Below, piece after piece: positions 1 through 12,284 of a DNA stretch of 64,000 nt. A model generated the notes under the pieces. The model was not told the DNA's origin and ran no database searches. It was given only the letters and a program-made list of their open reading frames with translations. How positions within the stretch are numbered: the stretch's first letter is position 1; each line of letters starts with the position of its first letter. The DNA comes from Brachynemurus nebulosus. Taxonomy: Eukaryota > Arthropoda > Insecta > Neuroptera > Myrmeleontidae. The DNA is taken from NCBI GenBank assembly GCA_035578155.1, contig JAPWDM010000022.1:4031076-4095075 (forward strand), read 5' to 3'. A program made the translations under genes and the position numbers.

Positions 1-690
1 TAAGCTACAATTTCATGCATTTTCGACGTTTTCGAAGTTTGTACCACTCGCACAGGTCACCCGAATAAACCTAGAGGGCTGAAATTTTGTATTCGGATTG
101 AGTTAGTATCAAGGGGGTGCCTTTTGGGGGTCTCGACTTTTAACACCTACCCCCACCATTTTTATACCCAAAAGAACATGATTTTTCTTGTTTTTTAACA
201 GTTTCGTTCGGGTCAAAATCTCCCCAAATAAACCTAGAGGGCTGAAATTTGGTGTACAGGTTAAGCTAATAGCCAGACACTGTTTTTTGGAGGTTTCAAC
301 TTTTAACCCTTACCCCCACGATTTTGACGCCAATATTTCCTTAATTTTTTTGCTTGTTTTCTAACACGTCTAGAGACTCCATAAGGAAACCTAGAGGGCT
401 GAAATTTTGTACGTGTATTCAGTTAGTATCCAGCTAGTACCTTGTAGGGTGTCCGCATCACTTTTCCCCCCACTTCTCACATTTTTACATCGGAATTGAA
501 TGCTATTGTTAAATGTGTTTTAAAAGCATTATGTTTATTCTAAATACAAGTAGGCGAATAGTAATTTTAAAAAATTTAAAAAAAAGTGAACTTACTTTTA
601 TGACAAATGAAATACATACATATTAAGTAATTTAAAAATGTTATTAAAGTCACTGTTTATTTATAAATTAGGAATTTTGGATTTTTAGTA
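1..690 (+). repeat. Dispersed repeat family A, copy 1 (5' cut by window edge)
   Basis: This stretch matches 31661-32345 almost along its whole length and, in reverse complement, 19440-20000. It has an internal repeated module of roughly 150-170 bp, marked by the phrase AACCTAGAGGGCTGAAATTT near 70, 233 and 390. Each module ends in a short C-rich tract (TACCCCCAC). No open frame is conserved between copies, so it behaves as a non-coding dispersed repeat with satellite-like internal structure. The copy begins outside the window. It may be part of a large non-autonomous DNA element, but no terminal repeat is visible. Confidence 0.8.
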
Positions 691-1099
691 TTTATAAAAT
701 ATATATTTTGGATTTTTTTGGAAAGAAAAAATATCTTTATAAAGGCCTTCCAGTTTACTATTTAAGGTCCTTTTTTAATTTTTAAAACTAAAACATAAAG
801 GCAATTAGCGGATAAACATGGGCAGGAATGTCCTCGTACGAATTGTGTTGGCTTTTTTTCTGCTACCTGTTTTGGCACAAAATTGAAATTTACTGAGATA
901 CAGCCCTTAAATACTTAAAACCTTTTTTTAAAGCCTCGATCAGCCGAACACTCATCACCAGTTTTGAAACCAACAAAATGACAATTCGGTTGTAGACTTT
1001 CAATCACATTTCGCTTGTAGACATTCAATACCGAAGATGAAGGGGAAAATTCGACTACCGTGATGGGGCCCCGCTGCTCACGGCGTTTTTATTGATCAA

Positions 1100-1740
1100 C
1101 TTGATTAACTTCCCATAGGAAGTTATTGTAATGGGTCCGATTTTACGAATCGCTAATTTTGACATATCTCCACGTTTCAAGGCCACTAGAATCCGAATCC
1201 ATCGTTTTTAGCGTGATGTCTGTGCGTGAGTTCGTTAGTTTGTTCGCTCGTTCGTTCGTTCGTTCGTGAATTTTTTTCGTCTCGCATATCTCAAGAACAA
1301 ATGATGATATCAACTCCGGACTAATTTCATTAGATATGTAATCAAAAAATGAAGACCGGATAAAGTTTTCAGCAAATTCGGATTAGCGGTTTGTTTTTTG
1401 TGGTAAAAAAACAGAATTAACTTTATTATATAATGGCCTAAGAACCTTCCTGGATGTTAAAAACGCCAGTATATTATTATAAAATTTAAAAAAAAAAAAC
1501 GAAATAAGAAACTGTTTTTGAAATATATTTTGTCCCGCATATCTTGAAAACAAATGATGTTATCATTGGTTTGATAAGGGTGGAGCCCCCACCCTTAGGT
1601 ACAGAAGTGCGAAGCCCCCGGTATGGTGCAAAGGGCAAAGCCTCTCTCGGGGGCCCAGGAGAGAAGTTGCCCGAAATGGAAAAAGAATTATTTATGTACA
1701 GTAGTCTCTAGTCTTTAAGGACACCCAATGGGAAGTTGAA
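1100..1740. mobile_element. Element with inverted AACTTCCCAT ends
   Basis: The left edge reads AACTTCCCATAGGAAGTT near 1108 and the right edge CCAATGGGAAGTTG near 1730, giving inverted ends about 620 bp apart. The inside carries a GTTC/CGTT microsatellite (about 1230-1268), two copies of an ATCTCAAGAACAAATGATG-like phrase (about 1289 and 1540) and a GC-rich tract at 1565-1670. End-like pieces recur near 14437 and 18388. No transposase was seen. It is probably a non-autonomous DNA transposon; the class is not established. Confidence 0.5.
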
Positions 1741-2067
1741 AGTGTGGATAGACCTGTCCCCCAAATTTTTACATTTTTAAATCGCGCTAAAACAAGTATA
1801 CCATATACATAAATTTCTGATAGCTGTTAATTAAAATTTTTAATTAATCAGCCTTTTATTTTTGTCACTATAAATTATTTTATCCTTGGTACATTTTCAG
1901 TTCAATTTAGCAAACATTCAAATATTTTATAAACATGCCGAAAAGTTTTAAAAATGGAATAAGTATAATTTATATAATTAACGTAAAAGCCCCTATACCG
2001 GAACACTATCTTTAGGTGTGTAATTAAACTGGCTTATAAAAATTTACAAATAAATTAAACACCCATT

Positions 2068-2190
2068 TTAGCGAATTTCGAAAACTCGAAATTCAGCTAT
2101 TACAGTAGGACTCATGACGCAATCTGAGTCCGGGACTATGGCAGAAATCTGTTTTGAGGTCCCTAGAATACGAAAATGATATTCACTAAA

Positions 2191-2276
<86 letters not shown>

Positions 2277-2425
2277 GTGTTCCCACGATAACTCTCGAAC
2301 GAAACGTCCAACGCTTATGAAATTTTGTGTGCGGACTGGATTCTGAATTGGCTTGGCTAAGTTCGTTAGCCAGACACGTCGGATGCCCAGAAGTAGGTTT
2401 TCTGGCCATTTTTTATCATTCGATC
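2068..2425 (-). repeat. (AT)n-cored dispersed repeat, copy 1
   Basis: Unique flanks on both sides of an (AT)n tract (2194-2272) match, in reverse complement, the flanks of the (AT)n tract at 48780-49140. In the - orientation, the left flank carries GAGAGTTAT...GGGAACACA and the right flank carries AAATTTTAGTGAA...ATTTCTGCCATAGTCCCGG. The translated flanks align too (INFSEYHF versus INFSEPHF), but the long YIYI frame is an artefact of the dinucleotide tract. The shared flanks show that the microsatellite moved with, or grew inside, a mobile element. Confidence 0.75.
2194..2272. repeat. (AT)n microsatellite
   Basis: An uninterrupted AT dinucleotide run of about 79 bp forms the core of the repeat at 2068-2425. 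Confidence 0.95.
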
Positions 2426-2925
2426 CTATCATAAGGCAGTTCGATTTTTACATCGTTGAAAAGGAAAAAAAAAATTATGAAGAAAATATTCTTATAATTT
2501 TCTTTCTATTTTAAGTATTTTTCGAGAAAATGTAAATTTTCACTTTTATTCTTTCTTTGTTAGTCTAATAAGTAATTTATATTTATATCTCAGTTCTTTA
2601 TGAAGTATAAAAATATTTCACTTTTTTATTAAAGAATTTTGTGAGAACAAGTGAACACTATTCACATATATGTGTTATAACACACATACATGTATAGAGT
2701 TTTGTTTCTCATTTATTGCATTATAATTAGGATGGTTCTATCTCATATTAAAAAATGTAAATTAAACAGATTTTCTAAGCTAATGTAATGAAGAATTTTT
2801 TTTTTTTTTTATTGAATTTTTAAGTAAACAAGAAATTGAAGATTATGTTATGATATAATATTATTAAATATATGAAACAAAACAAAATATGTACAATGCA
2901 CATATGTATGCACGGAAAAATATTT
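2426..2925. other. AT-rich non-coding DNA
   Basis: Homopolymeric A and T tracts and short ATATGTGT motifs only. I see no gene, terminal repeat or RNA. Confidence 0.6.
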
Positions 2926-4925
2926 TGAATCGATTATGAAAATTTTTTCACTAATAATTAATAATGTTAAAAAATTAAACCATTTCAAATGGATTTAAAG
3001 TATTTTATGTGAGGTCAAGATTTTCGGGACCTAAAAAGGCCAGAAATTATTTAACCAATCGATTTTAAAAATTTTTTCACAGTTAGTAAGTTAAAGTATT
3101 TGAATTAATTAATTAAATGATGTCCGCAAGAAGCTTACGGTCTGCCATAAGTTATATGAGATCCTTAGAACCCTTTTCTTACTGTTAGAGTACTAGACTT
3201 GTATGAGTTTCGCCAGGATTTACTGATCCCATAATTGTAAAAAATAAACTAAACGACCAATTTTAAAAATTTCTTCACTGTTACAGAGCTAAACTATTTT
3301 AGATAGATTTAGACTACATTATGTAAGGTCCGCCAGGGTCCACAGAACCCAAAAGTGTCAAAAATAAACTGCCTGATCGATTTTGAAAATTTTTTCACTG
3401 TTACAGAGCTAAACTGTTTTAGACAAATATAGATTCCGTGATGTAAGGTCTGCCAGGGTCCATAGGATCCAGAAGTGTCAAAAATAAACTAACTGACCGA
3501 TTTTGAAAATTTTTTCACTGTTACAGAGCTAAACTATTTTAGATAAATATAAATTACGTTATGTAAGGTCCACCAAGGTCCATAGAACCCAAAACTGTCA
3601 AAAATAAACTAACTGACCGATTTTGAAAATTTTTTCACTGTTACAGAGCTAAACTATTTTAGATAAATATAAATTACGTTATGTAAGGTCCACCAAGGTC
3701 CATAGAACCCAAAACTGTCAAAAATAAACTAACTGACCGATTTTGAAAATTTTTTCACTGTTACAGAGCGAAACTATTTTAGATAAATATAGATTACGTT
3801 ATGTAAGGTCTGCCAGGGTCCATAGGATCCAGAAGTGTCAAAAATAAACTAACTGACCGATTTTGAAAATTTTTTCACTGTTACAGAGCTAAACTATTTT
3901 AGATAAATATAAATTACGTTATGTAAGGTCCACCAAGGTCCATAGAACCCAAAACTGTCAAAAATAAACTAACTGACCGATTTTGAAAATTTTTTCACTG
4001 TTACAGAGCGAAACTATTTTAGATAAATATAGATTACGTTATGTAAGGTCTGCCAGGGTCCATGGGATCCAAAAGTGTCAAAAATAAACTAACCGACCGA
4101 TTTTGAAAATGTTTTCACTGTTGGGGAACTAAGCTATTTTAGATAGACATACATTACGTTATTTAGGGTCCGCCAGGGTCCATGGGACCCAAAAGTGGTA
4201 AAAATAAACTAACCGACCGATTTTGAAAATTTTTTAACTGTTACAGAGCTAAACTATTTTAGATAAATATAGATTACGTTATGTAAAGTCTGCCAGGGTC
4301 CATCGGATCCAAAAGTGTCAAAAATAAACTAACCGACCGATTTTGAAAATTTTTGCACTGTTGGGGAGCTAAGCTATTTTAGATACATATAGATTACGTT
4401 ATGTAAGGTCTGACAGTGTCAGTAGGACCTAAAAGTGTCAAAAATAAAATAACTGACCGATTTTGAAACTTTTTTACTATTACCGAGGTAAACTATTTTA
4501 GATAGGTACAGGTTGTGTTATCTGAGATCCACAACTGTCCTGCGGATGCAAATACGGCGTAGAATGCTACACAACGGGTTTTGAATATATATATATATTA
4601 CATAAAGTCCGCCTAGAATATACCGTCGAGCTGATCTTTTAATGAGGTCCACCGGGATCTTGCAGATCCGAAAACGCCAGCTATCGAACCGATGCTAAAA
4701 AATTTCTCACTGCTAGAGAACTAAATTATTTAAGATGGATACAACTATGCTGCACAAAATTCGTTCGGGTTCTTGGGTCCCCAAAAATACCAAAACTAAT
4801 TACCCAGCCGATTTTAAAAATTCTTTTACTCTTAGAAAGCTAAACTATTTTAAATAGGTACAGGTCTTAGATGAGATCCGCCAGTGCCCAAGATTTGGAA
4901 ATTCGCTATGTTATGCAGATGCTGC
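2926..4925 (+). repeat. 120-bp satellite array
   Basis: Monomers of exactly 120 bp run in phase from about 3241 to 4440, with diverged units on both sides (2926-3240 and 4441-4925). Each begins AAAATAAACTAACTGACCGA, passes through a TTTTTTCACTGTTACAGAGC block and ends at AAGGTC...CATAGAACCC. Units 3481-3600, 3601-3720 and 3841-3960 are identical. Units 3721-3840 and 3961-4080 form a second type, so 3601-3840 and 3841-4080 are two nearly identical 240-bp dimers. Homogeneous centre and decayed edges are the usual outcome of unequal exchange. The array ends in the phrase GCTATGTTATGCAGATGCTG, which recurs elsewhere in the window. Confidence 0.95.
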
Positions 4926-5013
4926 GACAGGGGTATTTTTTTTCTTAATAAGCATGAAAGGAAGTTTCTTTAATCCAGTGAATAGGTTTTTAAAAAAGTA
5001 CAACCAAAAATTG

Positions 5014-6221
<1,208 letters not shown>

Positions 6222-7090
6222 AGTACGGTGCAGTTATTCAAAAAAACGGCCTAACCTCAACATCCAAAGTAACAGTCTCACTCCAACTCCAAATTGTTCT
6301 ATACGATCCACATATTGTTTGGCAAAAAGTTACACCATTTTGAGCGTCGGGTTTTGGGGCAAGGGGGGTAGAAGTAGGCAAATTAACGGTTTTTTTAAAT
6401 ATTTCGGAAACTATGGGGTTTAGCGCAAAAAGTGTCATGTACAAAAATAATCCATATTAAATTGCCAACAAAAATGGTCCTATGCATAATCTTGCTAAAG
6501 TGAACCGTTCCAGAGTTACGGAGGGTGTAAAAGTAGCAATTTTTAGTACTTTTAACCACTGCTGCACCTATCACCAGGTGTAGGATGACCTGGGCTAGGA
6601 TGTGATAACAGGGATACGAACATCATAGACGAAGATTTAGAAGAGGAAGGCGCTATGTTTGAAGAGGACTAATCGCAATTTTCTTTTACAAAACACAATC
6701 CTGTATAAAAAAAAACTAGTTTCCTTAATGATAATGTGTCATATTTTTTCCAGAAAATTTAAAAATACTAAAAATTACTACTTTTACACCCTCCATAACT
6801 GTGGAACTCTTCACTTCAGCAAGATTATGCATAGGACTATTTTTGTTCGCAATTTAATGTAGATTATTTTTGTATAGGCACCTTTGCGTTAAACTGCATA
6901 GTTTTCGAAATATTTAAAAAAACTGACGAAAACCGTTAATTTGCCTACTTCTACCCTCCTCCCCCCAAAACCCGACGCTCAAAATGGTGTAACTTTTTAC
7001 CAAACAATATGTGGACTGTATAGAACAATTTGGAGTTAGAGTGAAACTGTTACTTTGGATGTTGAGGTTTGGGTCTAATTGCACCGTACT
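6222..7090. mobile_element. Long inverted repeat, 330-bp arms
   Basis: Left arm 6222-6553 is repeated in reverse complement at 6760-7090, with about 206 bp between. Matching landmarks are AGTACGGTGCA at the outer ends, AAAATGGTGTAACTTTTT-like sequence mid-arm, and GGGTGTAAAAGTAG near the inner ends. Arms differ at scattered bases and small gaps, so the palindrome is not recent. This foldback structure suggests a non-autonomous DNA element. Frames within it read through the arms and are not genes. A transcript across it would fold into a long duplex. Confidence 0.85.
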
Positions 7091-7099
7091 AAAGGCTTT

Positions 7100-7320
7100 T
7101 AAAGGGCCACTAAATTCTTGTTTGAAATTGTACAGCAAACTACAAAATTAACTGAAAAACCTGCCGGTTTCTAAATTCAAGACCCAGCTAAAAAGTATTT
7201 TGATTCAACAAAATAACTACAATGTAGTAGATTTTATGTAATCATTCGCATGTAAAATTGACACATTCTATAACTGTAAATCGTTGGCTTGAATAAAGTT
7301 TATTATTATTATTATTATTA
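7100..7320 (+). pseudogene. LINE 3' tail (ORF2 C-terminus, polyA signal, (ATT)n)
   Basis: Reading + from about 7128 gives LYSKL, a stop, then LKNLPVSKFKTQLKSILIQ and ending in NVVDFM before TAA at 7239-7241. This is the type of C-terminus found in CR1/jockey-like LINE ORF2 proteins (a conserved LP-x3-FK-x2-LK-x2-L block). An AATAAA at 7292-7297 and an (ATT)n tail at 7301-7320 follow, as expected for the 3' end of such an element. It is strongly 5' truncated, starting next to the end of the inverted repeat at 7090. The stop inside the frame shows it is dead. Clade assignment is inference. Confidence 0.7.
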
Positions 7321-7570
7321 AGTTAACGAAATAAACTCGACTGCACTTCGAAAACCCCCAGGCGGAGGAAAAAGTGTCCGTGCAGCGTACCAGGTCAGGT
7401 ACTTCAAAGTCAGGTAAGTAATGTCCGTCATACAGCATCCGCTTCCTGGTCTCCCCTACCTAATAAATCCCCGAACCTCGCTGCAAGACCTTCGCAGTGG
7501 GAGATTCGAGGGCAGGCCCAATGGATGTTCGAGGACCCGCTCTAAACGGGGCATGGGGATTCAAAGATGT
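7321..7570 (-). other. Probable 3' UTR of the minus-strand LINE
   Basis: A GC-richer stretch directly downstream, in the - sense, of the endonuclease frame that ends at 7571. It has no frame of its own. It stands out in base composition from the AT-rich DNA around it and matches the LINE coding part in this respect. Confidence 0.5.
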
Positions 7571-8104
7571 TCATGAACCTCCGGAAAAGTTCGTCTCGTG
7601 CGACCGAAGCGTGCGGAGCGTCCCGATAATAACTGCCTTCTGCATTGACGCCGCTAACATATTCACGTGAGATCTAAAAGCCGGAATGATGTTAAGATTG
7701 CGCAAAAAGGAGTTATGCATACCCTCCAGACATCCGATTATAAGTACGACCAAGCGGACAGTATAGCCCGGGTACAGTTGTCGCAGTTCATGTATTAGAT
7801 CTTGATATTTAAACCTTTTTTGCTCCTCCTTTTCGACTATGTTAGTTTCCGCAGGAGCGGAGAACACGATAACATACATAGTTTGAGATGTTAAATCTTG
7901 GAGGACAACATCAGGTTTATTAGCTCTGAATTGCCTGGTAGTTGCAACCGGCATGTTCCAAAAGATCTTGCACTTTTGGTTGGCAACAAAGGATTCTACT
8001 TCCGCAGGATCGTAGGGCAAGACTGGTGTTTTGTCAACTTCGTAATGATGACGAAGATAAAAGTAGAGCACGCGCATGGCGATGGATATAGGTGGATTTA
8101 GCAT
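7571..8104 (-). pseudogene. LINE C-terminal restriction-like endonuclease fragment
   Basis: A 177-residue frame whose middle resembles the restriction-like endonuclease of R2-type LINEs. It has KPDVVLQ at residues 63-69, then MYVIVFSAPAETNI at about 76-89, and KYQDLIHELRQLYP at about 99-112. In the family this nuclease nicks the target DNA to prime reverse transcription. The segment usually written IIDVAVP is here VIVFSAP, so an expected acidic residue appears to be lost. The frame really begins inside the overlap with the upstream fragment near 8050-8085, where a one-base shift separates them. The first ten or so residues before MRVLYFYLRHHYEVD belong to the wrong frame. It is the last coding part of the 10.1-7.57 kb element. 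Confidence 0.75.
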
Positions 8105-8762
8105 AATAAGAACAACCTGAAGTCAGGTGCATTAAGGTTTCCGGGTATGCTTTGCATGCCCGACATGAGGTATTCGAAACCCCTTTAATACCCATCACAT
8201 ATTTTTGGTGTGTTAAGGTGTTCCACACTCCATCTTGAGCTGCCTTGATAAAACCCTCCGTTTCCGATTTAAGTCCATTAGCTCTCAAGAAAGCCCAAGT
8301 GAGTTCGCTCGAAAGGCCAAGGTTGTCAAGGTGACGGTAGAATATACCCTGGTGAACTTTGTCGCGATGTTTATTGAGCAGATGTTGTTGCTCGGCTCTC
8401 TTGATTGCCGAATTTTGGCACGACTGTGATAGTGAAAGAATGTTGTCATCACTGTCGTGATTACGCGGATCGAAGGCTAAGTCCAAGTTATCGGCGGCAC
8501 GTTGCGCTGCTGTGAATAAAAATTCGCCTACGCCAGCAAGCTCGTGGTTCCTGACGAGTTGCAAAAGCGCGTCTGAACTGTTAAGTACACGGCAAGCTGT
8601 ACCTAAGACTATACGATCATGTAAACGTTCGACTGACAGGAGCCCCCTACCCCCTAGGTCACGTGGGAAGTAAAGTCGTTGTGTCGATGCGCGTGGGTGA
8701 AAACTACGGTTGATGTTCATTATTTGTCGCGTGTCTCGGTCTAGTTCCTCCAATTCATTCAC
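8034..8762 (-). pseudogene. LINE RT thumb and CCHC region fragment
   Basis: A 242-residue frame. It starts with NELEELDRDTRQIMNI and continues through HPRASTQRLYFPRDLGGRGL, a block typical of the thumb/linker region of R2- and NeSL-type LINEs. Near the C-terminus is a C200-x2-C203-x8-H212-x4-C217 motif (CRAC...PETLMHLTSGC), the zinc-knuckle-like element placed just before the endonuclease in these proteins. Upstream it is separated from the previous fragment by a frameshift near 8765-8780, because VKWNV is readable just before the first Met in the same frame. Downstream another shift leads to the endonuclease. Role in the family: RNA binding and target-primed reverse transcription. This copy cannot make the full protein. 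Confidence 0.8.
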
Positions 8763-8769
8763 ATTCCAC

Positions 8770-9033
8770 TTAACTGAGCCAAAAGTACCTATATAAAAGG
8801 ATGGGTATGGCTAACATATTTGTAGCACTGGTCTTATTCTTTGCCGACAATTCGGAACTCCAAATTTGTCGGAGCAGACGCTTATATCTACTACTTAAGG
8901 CGGCCTTCATGTTCCACACATCATGGATATGACTTTCGCCAACACCAAGGTATGTATAGGTCGCTCCTTCATCAAGATGTTCTATGATGCTTACATCCAC
9001 TAATTGGGTGTGTGAATCAAAATTCGGAACTAC
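8770..9033 (-). pseudogene. LINE RT thumb fragment (YTYLGV block)
   Basis: The frame includes IIEHLDEGATYTYLGV and AIPILLYRYF, which follow the palm domain in this LINE group. It extends upstream of the GTG at 9000 to at least the FDSHTQLVDVS segment. It ends at a TAA after a +1 shift, since the adjacent frame continues as FGSVKWNV. It joins the palm-domain fragment (9044-9490) and the next fragment (8034-8762) only across frameshifts. Confidence 0.75.
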
Positions 9034-9043
9034 ACCGTGCTTA

Positions 9044-9490
9044 CTACCGTGCGCATTTGTCCAGTCCGAACTCCATGCCGATCACGTGCGTGTATTCGTG
9101 TGTTCATTTTAGAGCGCAGTTGAGATCACTCTCTGACGAAGTATACAGTTTTAAGTCATCCATATAAAATAAATGTGTGACTTTATGCTCGCAGTTTCCT
9201 ATCGGGCCACACAAGTAGCCGGGTTCCTCCCTCAGGCTGATTGACAGGGCCAACAACGAGATGCAAAACAAAAGTGGGCTGAGGCTGTCTCCTTGGTATA
9301 CGCCTCGTTTGTATGTCACCAACTCCGTTGACACAACACGTTCACCGGATGTTACTGTGAACCTTGTTTTCCAGAGCGGCAACAGGTGTTCAATACATTT
9401 AATAATACCGGGATGGACTCGCAGACAATGGAGCAAATAGATAATGAGCTCATGTGACGTTGTGTCAAATGCTTTTCGATAGTCTACTCA
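9044..9490 (-). pseudogene. LINE reverse transcriptase palm with YMDD
   Basis: This continues the frame of the upstream fragment after a single TGA at 9488-9490. Directly after the stop comes VDYRKAFDTTSHEL, RT motif A with its catalytic Asp; the stop occupies the place where a Trp is usual before VDY. Then follow GVYQGDSLSPLLF (motif B) and LFYMDDLKLYT (motif C with the YMDD catalytic pair). A second TGA at 9104-9106 is followed in frame by GMEFGLDKCAR, then TAG at 9044-9046. The catalytic motifs are intact in sequence, but stops flank both sides. In the family this domain copies element RNA into DNA at the nicked target. Confidence 0.85.
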
Positions 9491-10110
9491 GGCCATGATC
9501 AGGTTGCGTTTGTGCTGTCTAGCGTTCTGACAGATACATCTGTCGACTAGCAAGTTGTCTTTGCAACCCGACATTCCTCTTTTTGAACCTCGTTGTTCAT
9601 AGATCGAACTCCACACTGGTTCAATCGCCTTCAAGATGCGTTCGTATAGAATGTAAGTGAACGCTTTATACACAGTGTTCAGGCACGTTATCGGTCTGTA
9701 GTTCTGTGGTTGTGATAGGTCTCCTTTTTTCGGTATTAGAACCGTTCTTCCCTCAGCGAGCCACGATGGTATTGGCTCACAGTTAAATAACCAATTTGAA
9801 AATATACGGGTAAGGTGGCGGTGGGTACTAGTGAAGTTCTTCCACCAAAAATTCGTTATTCCATCAATGCCCGGAGCCGAACAGTTCTTCTTGCCTTTGA
9901 AAGCAAGTTCGACTTCCTCTTTATCAATAGATGTTATAATGGTATGAGATGGCACTTTGTCCAGCTGTTGTTTGCAGTACCATCTAAACTGGCTGAGGTA
10001 AATACACTCCAAGTCAGTCTGTTTAGTCGTCTCATATATCCCCCGCCAATAATCGTCTATTGCGTCGACCGTCGGCGGTTGCTCCACGACAGGGTTTTTT
10101 GGTGCGAACA
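9488..10110 (-). pseudogene. LINE reverse transcriptase fingers fragment
   Basis: A 199-residue frame (from 10087) includes KKNCSAPGIDGITNFWWK, then TVLIPKKGDLSQPQNYRPI and TCLNTVYKAFTYILYERI. These are RT motifs 0-2 of non-LTR retrotransposons. The reading frame can be followed a little upstream to about 10110, where a stop ends it and similarity is lost, so the element is 5' truncated. The combination of this RT with a downstream CCHC motif and PD...D endonuclease points to the R2/R4/NeSL group rather than to APE-type LINEs. Which clade is not settled by eye. Confidence 0.8.
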
Positions 10111-10274
10111 GGCGTTATTTATTTAAATAACATTTATTTTATGTTGGTAACCCCGCTGAACAATCGCAGTCATTCCATATGGGTCATCCTACCCCTAATT
10201 TTATGAATTTGTGCAACGTAAAAGTAGTGAAATGTAATAAGTTGTTATATTGTTAGACAAAATTTACTTTAAGG

Positions 10275-10445
10275 CTTCGCAAATTAACTCTGCACCGAGC
10301 CCTGCTTTTGACCGGACCGGCTCTGGATATCGGCTATGTTATATGAAGTCCACTAGGACCCTGGGGTTTCAAAAATTGACTACTCAACTGAAATAAAAAA
10401 ATTTTTTCACCGTCAGTGAATGACATCTGTTGTAAGTAAAAACCT
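10275..10445 (+). repeat. Diverged single unit of the 120-bp satellite
   Basis: ATCGGCTATGTTATATGAAG, then CCACTAGGACCCT and AAAAATTTTTTCACCGTCAG follow the same order as the monomers at 2926-4925. It is an isolated, decayed unit. Confidence 0.55.
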
Positions 10446-12284
10446 AAAAAATAATCTTGAAACCCTCTTATTAATACATAATGATTCTAAGTTTTTTTAG
10501 TATTTGAAAATCTTTTACGGGTTCCACAGTTAATATCTCGGAATCGTTAAAATTGCGTCATATCTGTCTGTCTGTCGCACCATCATATTTTCCACAGATA
10601 AACTCATGAAGATAAAATTTTTAATAAATTTTCTAGAGCTAGAGACCGCAGTTAATAAGTATTAAAAAGATTTTTTCGCTTTTTTAAAGTATTTTTTCGT
10701 ATTAAAAAGTGAGCATGAAATTTTTTTTCCACATCCTTTATCGCGTGGAATGTTGTTAATAAGGTATTTAGTGGTATTTGAGTTATTTTCGTATACTGGT
10801 GATACTTGTTTGCGACGATCTTATAAATTTAAAAAAAAATGATGTGGATGGCGTCTACATTAGACATAAATCTTAAAAACGAAGATAAAATCTCACAGAT
10901 ATTAGCTAAATCTAATAATATACATTTTTAAAATTTTATTCTCATAAATGTCTTTGAAAATTCATTATGTTATGTAAGATGTTGCTAATTTTAATCGAGT
11001 TTCATATTATTTTCGAAAACTTTATGGCGCCTTCCCCGTTGGATTGATGCTTATATTCATCTGAGTTATTAATATTTTCTTGGAATTATTATGAATATTT
11101 TTATTAAAAAGAGGCTATCTGTAATTTGTCCTCATTTAAATTTATTAACCATACAAATATGAAAGATTTTCTAGGTCGTCTCATCGCGTCGGTTGGTCAA
11201 AAATAATTTTTGATGGCTTAATTACTTGTACAGAATCTAAGTTATATCTTTAAATCTAATTTCATTGCGTCTGCTATTATGCGTGCAAACTAACATTAGA
11301 AAAACTAAAAAATATCTGCAAAAATACTAATTTTAACTTCTTTACTCACGAATTCAGACACTTTAAATACACAAGCAGATATTCAATTCTTTAAATCTGG
11401 TTAAAGCTTTCTTTGATTCCATTTCCAGAAATGGCAAAAATTTCGATATAACCAAAAGTTAATACACTGCAGGTAATTTGTGTAAATTAATAACATTTTT
11501 ATTAACTAATGTTTTCTTTACTGTTTGCTAACAATATTGAAAAAGAAAATACTTCTAAGAGTACTTTCTCATTTATTTATTATTCTTTATAAACACTGTA
11601 AAGAAAAAAAAAATGAGACAAAAAATACAGAAGTTATTAATTAATCTCGTTATTTTGTGAAAAAATAGACAAAAGTGGGATAATTACATAATTTAAGAGT
11701 AAGTAGCCAATTATTTGTATTTATGTTCATACAAAATTCTAAAGAAAAATATTTTTCCAAATTTATTTTTCATTCATTTCTCAAAGAAATAAACCAGGGA
11801 CTTGTACGACTTGTATTAACAACCTCATTTTTAACAGTTACACTACATCGTCAGGATAATGATGTGACGTGGTTTTGATAATATCGTTTCCTTTGTCTAC
11901 AATTTTTGAAAAAAAAACAAAAATATGTTGAAGCTTGAAAGTAATGATGGTGTCGACTTTCCTTTTTTTTTATATGATACTGTAGAGTGTCATTTTACGT
12001 ACATCGTATTTACATTACTACTAATGAACTTGCAGATATATAAGTATATATAGATGACACAGAAGGTATAGTATTGCAAAGCATTACACTAGGCGCACAA
12101 GGATACAACTGATATGACTATGTAACGATAGACACTTATGTAATTCATTTTATCCGTCACACTTGAGACTAGAACCGGATAACGTCTCAACGTTAGTAAC
12201 CGTCGTCCGTTGAATACCGTCGCGTATACACCTATACTAAATAAAAAAATATTGTTTTGGCACACAAAAAATATGCCTATATAT
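10446..12284. other. AT-rich non-coding DNA
   Basis: No supported gene or RNA. A short GTCT run occurs at about 10565-10577. Long A/T-rich tracts and scattered stops fill all frames. Confidence 0.55.

Noticed and set aside
2068..2432. Open frames rich in alternating Tyr-Ile across (AT)n tracts (also at 4911, 13859, 15124, 20459, 21803-22320, 25329, 28991, 48784)
   Set aside because: An uninterrupted AT dinucleotide is open in several frames on both strands and translates to YIYI; the flanks show no conserved protein.
2926..4925. CRISPR array
   Set aside because: The 120-bp units are repeated over their whole length with no variable spacers, and the context is eukaryotic.
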